Source of the DNA: Patescibacteria group bacterium
GTDB lineage: Bacteria > Patescibacteriota > Gracilibacteria > UM-FILTER-43-11
Length of the DNA stretch: 5,213 nucleotides
Direction: 5' to 3'
Assembly (NCBI GenBank): GCA_029260985.1
Contig: JAJDCE010000141.1
Span: forward strand, 1-5,213
Below are positions 1 to 5,213 of the stretch, piece by piece. The position numbers were made by a program, and so were the translations under genes. How positions within the stretch are numbered: the stretch's first letter is position 1; every line of letters starts with the position of its first letter. Under the pieces are notes generated by a model, which was not told where the DNA came from, did not search any database, and saw only the letters and a program-made list of their open reading frames with translations.

Positions 1-1533
1 CTGGATAAAGTCGGCTTCAAGGATATGGGGGCGGGTGGAAATATGTGCTGCACGGTAGAGATGGTAGCAAAACAAGGTTTTGGGGCTGAGATTGATTTAG
101 AAAAAATCCCTGTTGGGATGGAAAACCTTCACCCCAGTGTGATTGCCGCCAGCGAAACTCAAGAACGATTCGCCTGGGCCTGCCATCCCGAACTCACCCA
201 GATGATCCTGGATCATTACAATAAAAAGTGGGAACTTGGCTCAGTAGCCGAAGGAGCAAGGGCTGCACTCGTCGGAAAGGTTACCAAATCAGATCAGTAC
301 GTATTGTGGTACAAAGGCGAAAAGGTGTGTGACGCAAAGGCGACTGATATCACTGAAGGGCTTATGTACGATCGACCGGTGAAAGAAATGAAATTTGAAG
401 GCAACGAACCCAACATGGGTGAAATTGAAGAAAAATGCAGAACAGAAGAAAATATGAACAAATTATTTGTTCAACTGCTCAGCTCCGAAAATATCGCCAG
501 TCGTCACTTTATCTACAATAAATACGACAAGAACGTCCAAGGCAATACGATCATTGAAGCCGGTGAAGCCGATGCAGGAGTAATCGCTCCGTTGCTGGAC
601 AATGAGGAAGCCGGCAAGGAAGTTCGGAAGGTTGGCGTCGCGGTGACCCAGGATGGTATTTCCCGTTACTCACAAATTTCAGCCTACTGGCAGGCGGTAA
701 ATGCAGTGGTAGAAGCAATGCGGAATATTGCTGCGGTTGGGGCAACCCCACAAGCCCTAACCGATTGCCTCAATTACAATAACCCAGAAAAACCGGAGTT
801 TATGTGGGAATTTTCCCAAGGCGTTCAGGGGGTGATTGATGTCTGCAAAGGAATACCGCTTAAAGAGCACCCTGATCATCCAACCCCCATTATCTCGGGC
901 AATGTCAGTCTCTACAATTCAGTTGACGCCACTTGCATGATTGGCTGTTCAGGAACGCTCAAGAATTACGAAAAGGCCATCACCATGCAGCTTAAAGGAG
1001 CGGGCAACAAGCTTTACCTGATTGGAGAGCGCAAAGACGAATTAGGAGGGAGTGAATTCTATCGAATACTCGGTCACCTAGGAGCTAATATACCCAAGCC
1101 AGATCTCAAACAAGCGAAAAACGAAATTTATTCCTTAATCGATGCGGTCGATGCAAAATTGATTGAATCCGCGCATGATATTTCTGAAGGTGGGCTTTTA
1201 GTCACACTGGCCGAAATGACCATGCCCCATGCCCGTATTGGAGGAGGGGGCTTAGGAATGCGCATCGACATTGCGAAAACCGGAGCAGAAGATCTTCCCA
1301 CCTTCAAAAAAGCCTTCTCAGAAACCGGTGGTTTTGTGGTAGAGGTAAAATCTGAGAATGAAGCTCAGTTTAAAGAGATAATGACAGGTTATGATATTCA
1401 TCCAATTGAATTAGGAGAAGTTACACCTGATCCAGCTTTCGAAATAAGGTATAATGGAGAACCCTTCATCATTCAGTTCCTTGAGAATCTAAGGGGGGCA
1501 TGGATGGGGAGCTTGGCAAAAAAGCTAAAATAA
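1..1533 (+). CDS. purL: Phosphoribosylformylglycinamidine synthase (FGAM synthase) PurL, C-terminal part
   Basis: PurL is the synthetase subunit that converts FGAR, ATP and glutamine-derived ammonia to FGAM in cytosolic de novo purine synthesis. The frame is open from the first base, so the gene is cut at its 5' end; 510 residues remain of the roughly 720-740 expected for a small-type PurL. The first Met codon, at 25, lies inside a conserved motif (DMGAGGNMCCTVEM) and is not a start. Fragment landmarks are SETQERFAWACHPE (about 51-64, end of the first AIRS C-terminal domain), RNIAAVGATPQALTDCLN (about 241-258) running into NYNNPEKPEFMWEF (second AIRS N-terminal domain), ISGNVSLYN (298-306), LGGSEF (348-353) and HDISEGGLL (392-400, second AIRS C-terminal domain). 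The first AIRS N-terminal domain is off the left edge. I see no glutaminase domain after the synthetase, so a separate PurQ would supply ammonia (inference). The gene ends at TAA, 26 bp before the next gene. Confidence 0.95.
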   Translation: MDKVGFKDMGAGGNMCCTVEMVAKQGFGAEIDLEKIPVGMENLHPSVIAASETQERFAWACHPELTQMILDHYNKKWELGSVAEGARAALVGKVTKSDQYVLWYKGEKVCDAKATDITEGLMYDRPVKEMKFEGNEPNMGEIEEKCRTEENMNKLFVQLLSSENIASRHFIYNKYDKNVQGNTIIEAGEADAGVIAPLLDNEEAGKEVRKVGVAVTQDGISRYSQISAYWQAVNAVVEAMRNIAAVGATPQALTDCLNYNNPEKPEFMWEFSQGVQGVIDVCKGIPLKEHPDHPTPIISGNVSLYNSVDATCMIGCSGTLKNYEKAITMQLKGAGNKLYLIGERKDELGGSEFYRILGHLGANIPKPDLKQAKNEIYSLIDAVDAKLIESAHDISEGGLLVTLAEMTMPHARIGGGGLGMRIDIAKTGAEDLPTFKKAFSETGGFVVEVKSENEAQFKEIMTGYDIHPIELGEVTPDPAFEIRYNGEPFIIQFLENLRGAWMGSLAKKLK

Positions 1534-1537
1534 TTAA

Positions 1538-1549
1538 TCAATTAATTGA
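1538..1549. repeat. 12-bp perfect AT-rich palindrome in the purL-surface protein gap
   Basis: TCAATTAATTGA reads the same on both strands and fills the middle of the 26-bp gap, ending 10 bp before the ATG at 1560. It could be an operator half-site pair or only an accident of AT-rich sequence. It is too short and AT-rich to act as a terminator hairpin. No Shine-Dalgarno sequence is seen between it and the start codon. Confidence 0.3.
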
Positions 1550-1559
1550 CTTAAATATT

Positions 1560-1637
1560 ATGAACAAAAAATTTACTCAACTATTTATAGGTTTAGTTGC
1601 CTTTTTGGCTATAGGATTTACATCAGTTTCCTTCGCA
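1560..1637 (+). other. Sec signal peptide of the surface protein
   Basis: Codons 1-26 encode a basic start (MNKK), a hydrophobic stretch (LFIGLVAFLAIGF) and a small-residue cleavage site (S-F-A before TYSS). No Cys follows the cleavage site, so this is not a lipoprotein signal. It fits Sec export followed by signal peptidase I cleavage. Confidence 0.8.
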
Positions 1638-3683
1638 ACTTATTCCTCAGACAATGGATACAATGCACCTACATTGATGAACTCCATGAATTTTTCGGCA
1701 ACCGTATCCAACGGAGCGGTTCATACGAACTGGTCTGCGTACGCGCCGAATGGCTTTGATTATTATAAAGTGATTCGATCTACCACAGAGCAGGATCCGG
1801 TTTACCCGGACCATGGGTATATCAAATATTCATCGGATGTAGATTTTACTTCCTACATAGATTATGACCCGCCAGCAGGCATGGTTTATTACCGAGTTTG
1901 CTCGATTGCGAAGCCAAATCGTTACTGCAGCAACGTCGTTGCCGTAAACAATACATCTGGTTACACAGAACCAGTGGTGGATACTACAAAAATTGATCTG
2001 AACGGTGAATTAGGAGGGGGCTACGTGAATCTTAACTGGGCGGTTGATGGAAGCGCACCTGATGGGTTTAAGATTGCTATCAGTACAACCAACGAAAATC
2101 CAACCTATCCCATAATGAGCGGAGACAGCTACCGATACCTCTCGGATTCAGGAGTTAGGTCATATAAAGATAAGCACATAAAAGCAGGGAAGACCTACCA
2201 CTATCGTGTGTGTAAATACGATGGAAATGGAAAATGTGTGAATTACAGCAATAGTGTTTCTGTATCCATTCCATCTGACTATCTTTCTGCGGAGTCGGTG
2301 AAAGAGGGTGCTTATAGCCTAAAGCCTGCAACCGTCAATTTATCCGGAAAGGTAGAGAATGGGTTAGTGAACCTCAATTGGACCGTTGATGGAGATTCTC
2401 CAAAAGGTTTTAAGATCGCCAAAAGCACTGTAAACGAAAATCCAACCTATCCGGTTATGAAGGGGGACACGTATAAATATTTGAGCAATCCCGATGTCAG
2501 ACAGGCAAGAGATTTTAATGTAAGCGGGGGTAAAACCTATCACTATCGCGCGTGTCAGTATAACGGAAATGGGGAATGTATCAGTTACAGCAACGCCATA
2601 TCACTTGATATTCCAGCTGACTTTATAGCCGTTAAAAAAGAAGTAAAAAGTTACTCTGAAGGCGAGGATGCGTATCCTCGCAATAAAATGGACGATTACA
2701 AATACCATAAGTATAAAGCAGCCATTGAGTACTTGAAGCAAAAGAAGGTCGTAGAGGGATATAGCGATGGCACCTTTAAACCCGACAACACAATCAATCG
2801 TGCTGAGTTTATGAAAATTGTAGTGGGGGCAAAGTACAGCTCCGATTACATCAATGTGAGTAAGCGGAATAATTGCTTTTCAGATGTCAGATCCGCTTGG
2901 TACGCACCTTACGTTTGTATCGCTAAGGATGAAGGAGTGGTAGGTGGTTACCCTGATGGAACGTTTAAGCCGGAGCAAAACATCAGCTTTGTTGAAGCGG
3001 CTAAAATTTTAGCTGAAGCCTATGGCTTAAATGCAACTAAGGGGGGTAGTTGGTATACCGGTTACGTCAAAGCGCTTCAGGAGCACAACTACATTCCCTC
3101 CACAGTTGTTAATCTTGAAAAACCCATCACCCGGGCAGAAATGTCTGAATTGATCTGGCGTATTAAAGAGCAGAAAAAAGACCAGGCTTCCGTAAAATTA
3201 ATTGAAGGAGATGTAACAATGGATAGCGGAGAATACGCTGGGTGGAAGCAATACAGTGGAGACGGTTTTACTTTTTATCATCCAAATTGGTATCAGGGTA
3301 TGAATTGGGGACGAGTTACCTTAACAGAAGAGCTGGATTTTTATCAGAATTTCGGCACTTCAGGCTACATGGCAATCGATACCTACATGCATGTTTATAC
3401 AAGGTCTGGATCAGATCTGAATACAAGCGTTTGGTTCGATCATCCATTTCACTCCTCTCAGGAAATGACTATCAATGGAATAAAAGTACTTAAACGACGC
3501 TTCAGAGCCCCTCGTGGCACCCTCGTAAATGGGCGAGCAGTGGGTGAGAATGAAAACATCACTATTTATACTTATCAGCTACCAGGTAAAGTGGCTGTGC
3601 TGCATTACTTCAATGCTCATGGTAGTGAGAATAAGGATGTTGAAATCTTTTATAAAATTGCTTCCTCGTTACGAGCCCAATAG
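1560..3683 (+). CDS. Secreted S-layer-homology surface protein with three Cys-paired FN3-like repeats
   Basis: Predicted exported protein of 707 residues, probably held on the cell surface. The ATG at 1560 is chosen because it opens a classical signal peptide: MNKK, a hydrophobic core at about 8-20, and a likely cleavage after SFA at residue 26. An in-frame ATG at 1500 would add 20 residues and overlap purL. After the signal come three beta-rich, FN3-like repeats (about 41-136, 144-243, 258-357) with the signature GFKI...NPTYP...YLS...YHYR-C...C..YSN. Three S-layer homology domains follow (about 381-424, 439-490, 497-536; EGYSDGTFKPDNTINRAEF and GGYPDGTFKPEQNISFVEA are the clearest), then a domain of unknown family (556-707). 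SLH domains normally bind secondary cell-wall polymers; the FN3-like part may mediate adhesion (inference). All eight cysteines fall in close pairs (114/123, 218/226, 332/340, 439/453), suggesting disulfides in the exported form. The protein is rich in Tyr and Asn. No Shine-Dalgarno sequence precedes the start. Confidence 0.88.
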   Translation: MNKKFTQLFIGLVAFLAIGFTSVSFATYSSDNGYNAPTLMNSMNFSATVSNGAVHTNWSAYAPNGFDYYKVIRSTTEQDPVYPDHGYIKYSSDVDFTSYIDYDPPAGMVYYRVCSIAKPNRYCSNVVAVNNTSGYTEPVVDTTKIDLNGELGGGYVNLNWAVDGSAPDGFKIAISTTNENPTYPIMSGDSYRYLSDSGVRSYKDKHIKAGKTYHYRVCKYDGNGKCVNYSNSVSVSIPSDYLSAESVKEGAYSLKPATVNLSGKVENGLVNLNWTVDGDSPKGFKIAKSTVNENPTYPVMKGDTYKYLSNPDVRQARDFNVSGGKTYHYRACQYNGNGECISYSNAISLDIPADFIAVKKEVKSYSEGEDAYPRNKMDDYKYHKYKAAIEYLKQKKVVEGYSDGTFKPDNTINRAEFMKIVVGAKYSSDYINVSKRNNCFSDVRSAWYAPYVCIAKDEGVVGGYPDGTFKPEQNISFVEAAKILAEAYGLNATKGGSWYTGYVKALQEHNYIPSTVVNLEKPITRAEMSELIWRIKEQKKDQASVKLIEGDVTMDSGEYAGWKQYSGDGFTFYHPNWYQGMNWGRVTLTEELDFYQNFGTSGYMAIDTYMHVYTRSGSDLNTSVWFDHPFHSSQEMTINGIKVLKRRFRAPRGTLVNGRAVGENENITIYTYQLPGKVAVLHYFNAHGSENKDVEIFYKIASSLRAQ
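1989..2630 (+). repeat. Intragenic duplication encoding FN3-like repeats 2 and 3
   Basis: Residues 144-243 and 258-357 of the surface protein align without gaps at an offset of 114 codons (342 bp), with about 56 of 100 residues identical by hand count. At DNA level an identical 20-base stretch, AACGAAAATCCAACCTATCC, occurs at 2091-2110 and 2433-2452. Repeat 1 (about 1680-1967) is clearly related but more diverged: its Cys pair has spacing C-x8-C instead of C-x7-C, and it keeps YYRVC and a DPVYP counterpart of NPTYP. The pattern suggests that repeats 2 and 3 arose by a later duplication than the one separating repeat 1. Confidence 0.8.
2700..3167 (+). other. Three S-layer homology (SLH) domains
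   Basis: Codons 381-536 encode three SLH units. SLH1 has AIEYLKQKKVVEGYSDGTF, then KPDNTINRAEFMKIV, but lacks the usual leading FxDV. SLH2 is complete (CFSDV, WYAPYV, GGYPDGTFKPE, SFVEAAKIL). SLH3 is degenerate in its middle (YVKALQEHNYIP) but ends with the typical PITRAEMSELIWRI. SLH triplets generally form one wall-binding unit. Here the triplet lies in the interior of the protein, with 171 further residues after it. Confidence 0.88.
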
Positions 3684-3695
3684 ATTATCTATAGC

Positions 3696-3776
3696 GGGAC
3701 CGATTGTGGGACCAGTAGATGGACCAATTGTTTAAATCAATGGGTCCTCCGATGGGTCCTTCAATAGGTCCTCCAA
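3696..3776. repeat. Converging array of six 12-bp GGACCnATTGnn units; long imperfect hairpin
   Basis: Three units are phased at exactly 12 bp on the + strand (GGGACC at 3696 and 3708, TGGACC at 3720). Three more units in the opposite orientation, also 12 bp apart, begin at 3741, 3753 and 3765 (TGGGTCC, TGGGTCC, TAGGTCC). The two arms fold back around a TTTAAAT loop (3731-3737). The inner stem, 3721-3730 with 3738-3747, has nine Watson-Crick pairs and one A-G mismatch. Further blocks pair as 3708-3713 with 3755-3760, 3703-3706 with 3762-3765, and 3696-3701 with 3767-3772, each block including at most one G-T pair. The array starts 12 bp after the stop of the surface-protein gene. It could act as a terminator or mRNA-stabilising hairpin, but no T-run follows it, or as a protein-binding or REP-like element. 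Its function is unknown. Confidence 0.8.
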
Positions 3777-3783
3777 CAGGAAT

Positions 3784-4815
3784 ATGAATAACCTCTTCCT
3801 CTTCACCGGCCAGGAAACCTTCCTCCTTCACGAACAAATAAATGCGTGGAAAAAGGCTTTTTGTGAAAAGCATGGAGGGGACATGAATCTGAATGTAATC
3901 AATGGATTAGGATTAGAAATCGGAGATATGATTGCTCAAATTGAGGCTGCCCCCTTTCTGGCCGACAAACGACTCATCTTTGTTGAGGGTTTGCCGGAGG
4001 CGCCGAAAACAAGAAATAAGGATAAAGTGACTAAGAAGGATGAGGCCAGAGATGCTCAGCAGCAAAAAATGATCGATTATCTGGAAAAGATCCCTGAATC
4101 CAGCGTGGTCATATTCGTTCAGTCAAATCCAGATAAACGGAAAAGTTTGTACAAAAAAATTGTTCAATACGGCACCGTTAAAAACTTCGAGCCCATGAGC
4201 GGACTTCCATTGGCTAAGTGGATACAGAATCGAGTTCAGAAATATGAATCGACCATTGATGCCAATACCGCAGAGTATTTAGTGTCACTCACCGGTCAGG
4301 ATTTGTGGCGCATTGATGGTGAACTCAATAAGCTGGCCTCATACACAGAAGGAAAGCCGATCGATAAAAAATCCATCGACCGCTTAGTGGTTCCGACCAT
4401 CGAAGCCAATGTTTTTCACTTAACCGATGCACTCGGAACAAGAAATCACCGGAAAGCTATCCAAAACCTCCATCGCTCCCTCGCAGCAGGAGAGAATTTA
4501 CGGCAGGTATTCTACATGATCGTTCGCCAATTCCGCCTGTTTATGCAGGTGGGTGGTTATTTGGGAAATTACCCAAGTTCAAATCCAGCGAATGTGGCCT
4601 CGTCACTAAAACTCCACCCCTTTGTAGCCCGAAACACCATGGATCAACTTAAGCATTTTAAAGTTGAGGAACTCAAAAGCGCTTACGAAAAATTGCTGGA
4701 TATCGACGTGGGCCTAAAAACCAGCCGCATTCGAGTAACCGTCGAAGACCAGGAAGAACTGGCGATGGCTATTGAACGCTTTATTATCGAGTTTTCGGGT
4801 AAGGTAAGGGCGTAA
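3784..4815 (+). CDS. holA: DNA polymerase III subunit delta (HolA), clamp loader
   Basis: HolA is the delta subunit of the clamp-loader complex; it opens the beta sliding clamp so it can be placed on primed DNA. At 343 residues it has normal length. The N-terminus FLFTGQETFLLHEQI (5-19) is the degenerate P-loop region of this AAA+-fold, non-ATPase subunit. PFLADKRLIFVEG (57-69) matches the segment that carries the beta-binding residues. VVIFVQSNPDKRKSLYKKI (108-126) and LTGQDLWRIDGELNKLASY (169-187) are typical of the middle of the family, and 202-256 plus 314-337 form the helical collar region. A Lys/Glu/Gln-rich insert at about 74-96 looks like a flexible loop. The ATG at 3784 gives the usual family N-terminus; the only upstream purine motif, AGGA at 3778-3781, is just 2 nt from it. 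The gene ends with tandem stops, TAA TAG. The long hairpin ends 11 nt upstream of the start and may influence its expression (inference). Confidence 0.9.
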   Translation: MNNLFLFTGQETFLLHEQINAWKKAFCEKHGGDMNLNVINGLGLEIGDMIAQIEAAPFLADKRLIFVEGLPEAPKTRNKDKVTKKDEARDAQQQKMIDYLEKIPESSVVIFVQSNPDKRKSLYKKIVQYGTVKNFEPMSGLPLAKWIQNRVQKYESTIDANTAEYLVSLTGQDLWRIDGELNKLASYTEGKPIDKKSIDRLVVPTIEANVFHLTDALGTRNHRKAIQNLHRSLAAGENLRQVFYMIVRQFRLFMQVGGYLGNYPSSNPANVASSLKLHPFVARNTMDQLKHFKVEELKSAYEKLLDIDVGLKTSRIRVTVEDQEELAMAIERFIIEFSGKVRA

Positions 4816-4981
4816 TAGTTGTACAAAAAATTTGTTCGACAATATGTCTAAAAAGCTTGGGGCCAACAAATGAATTCAGCGAATTTAAAGGTGTCGTCGA
4901 AATTCCCGACAGGTTAAGATGTAGGAAATTAATGTCAAACTTTAGAGTTAGTTGGGGGGTGTCTAGCTGATCTAGCCCACT
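4816..4981. other. Non-coding stretch between convergent genes, weak hairpins only
   Basis: This 166-bp stretch lies between the stop of holA and the stop of the minus-strand gene. I see no convincing gene or classical terminator in it. Weak inverted repeats are ACAAA-AAA-TTTGT (4823-4835), TGTCG/CGACA with a 10-nt loop (4892-4911), and CTAG/CTAG with a CTGAT loop (4963-4975), which GTG/CAC pairing extends outward to 4959-4980 through a small internal loop. The last, next to a run of six G (4954-4959), is the best candidate for a transcription end for the convergent genes, but it has no T-tract on either strand. Confidence 0.4.
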
Positions 4982-5212
4982 TTAAAGAAACTTCTTTGCT
5001 TTATCTGGCGGCTGATAATATTCATCCTGTCTTGTTTCCGGTAATCTCGGATTTTCTCCGTGCCTAAAGGTGCAATTAGAATTACTGCAATCAAAGCAAT
5101 TAGCCATCTTGCTTCTTAGCATTAGATTGACAGCTACCAACTCCTCATTCATGCCTATGTCATTCAGGTCAATTTCGGAAACAGTTTCAGGGGAAAAGCA
5201 GGCAACTGTAGC
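4982..5212 (-). CDS. Hypothetical protein, C-terminal 76 residues, Cys/His cluster
   Basis: A minus-strand frame is open from the right edge (5212) to TAA at 4982-4984, giving 76 residues with no start in sight, so the gene's 5' part lies outside the window. I do not recognise the family. Fragment residues 10-38 (TVSEIDLNDIGMNEELVAVN onward) look like an ordinary acidic then helical segment. Residues 39-51 hold CFDCSNSNCTFRH, a C-x2-C-x4-C-x3-H cluster that could bind zinc or an iron-sulfur cluster (inference). The tail is polar and charged (ENPRLPETRQDEYYQPPDKAKKFL region) and probably flexible. The other two minus frames over this stretch are broken by stops, and the peptide has a protein-like composition. 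An internal Met at fragment residue 21 could start a 56-residue protein, but no strong Shine-Dalgarno sequence supports that. The gene converges on holA. Confidence 0.55.
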   Translation of the reverse strand, partial: ATVACFSPETVSEIDLNDIGMNEELVAVNLMLRSKMANCFDCSNSNCTFRHGENPRLPETRQDEYYQPPDKAKKFL

Positions 5213-5213
5213 G

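Noticed and set aside
551..751. Minus-strand open frame inside purL
   Set aside because: It is antisense to a strongly conserved part of PurL and its Pro/Leu/Arg-rich composition is typical of shadow frames.
1500..1559. In-frame upstream ATG at 1500 as the start of the surface protein
   Set aside because: It would overlap purL by 34 bases and put 20 polar residues before a textbook signal peptide that begins at the ATG at 1560.
1546..1577. TTGACT at 1546-1551 as a -35 box
   Set aside because: The region about 17 bp downstream lies inside the coding sequence and has no good -10 match; a start there would fall beyond the ATG.
3242..3493. Second + strand open frame inside the surface-protein gene
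   Set aside because: It overlaps the well-supported C-terminal domain in another frame and resembles no protein.
3685..3735. GPIV/GPVD-type tetrapeptide repeats readable across the 12-bp array on both strands
   Set aside because: Both readings are by-products of a 12-bp period. The frames overlap real genes (surface-protein 3' end, holA 5' end) and have no independent coding support.
3696..3776. CRISPR array
   Set aside because: Units are only 12 bp, with no spacers of the right size, and they invert halfway.
3696..3783. Classical intrinsic terminator downstream of the surface-protein gene
   Set aside because: The hairpin is strong but no T-run follows on the + strand, so the terminator call is left as a possibility only.
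4842..4872. Tiny ATG frame (MSKKLGANK) after holA
   Set aside because: Nine codons with no supporting signal.
4818..4970. Open + strand frame of about 50 codons after holA
   Set aside because: It has no ATG until 4932, no ribosome-binding site, and a length expected by chance.

Overview
The window looks like bacterial chromosome of moderate GC, with densely packed genes and the standard genetic code: TAA and TAG stops are used and no in-frame TGA interrupts a gene. The mix of genes and the style of the surface protein (signal peptide, Cys-paired fibronectin-III-like repeats, S-layer homology domains with a CFxDV...WYAPYVC segment) recall Patescibacteria/CPR genomes, possibly Peregrinibacteria. 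That assignment is an inference from protein style, not a proven placement.

Layout, left to right. (1) Positions 1-1533, + strand: the C-terminal 510 residues of PurL, FGAM synthase of purine biosynthesis, cut by the left edge. (2) A 26-bp AT-rich gap holding a perfect 12-bp palindrome and no visible Shine-Dalgarno sequence. (3) Positions 1560-3683, +: a 707-residue secreted surface protein with a signal peptide, three Cys-paired FN3-like repeats, three SLH domains and a C-terminal domain of about 150 residues that I cannot name. (4) Positions 3684-3783: a spacer dominated by six 12-bp units of the form GGACCnATTGnn, three on each strand facing each other, which fold into one long imperfect hairpin. 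(5) Positions 3784-4815, +: holA, the DNA polymerase III delta subunit (clamp loader). (6) Positions 4816-4981: non-coding, with only weak hairpins. (7) Positions 4982-5212, - strand: the last 76 codons of a convergent gene with a small Cys/His cluster, cut by the right edge.

The three + strand genes are close enough to be co-transcribed, but their jobs (purine synthesis, cell surface, replication) are unrelated, so shared orientation need not mean shared function. I found no mobile element, CRISPR array, tRNA or rRNA. The least explained signal is the converging 12-bp repeat array between the surface-protein gene and holA.
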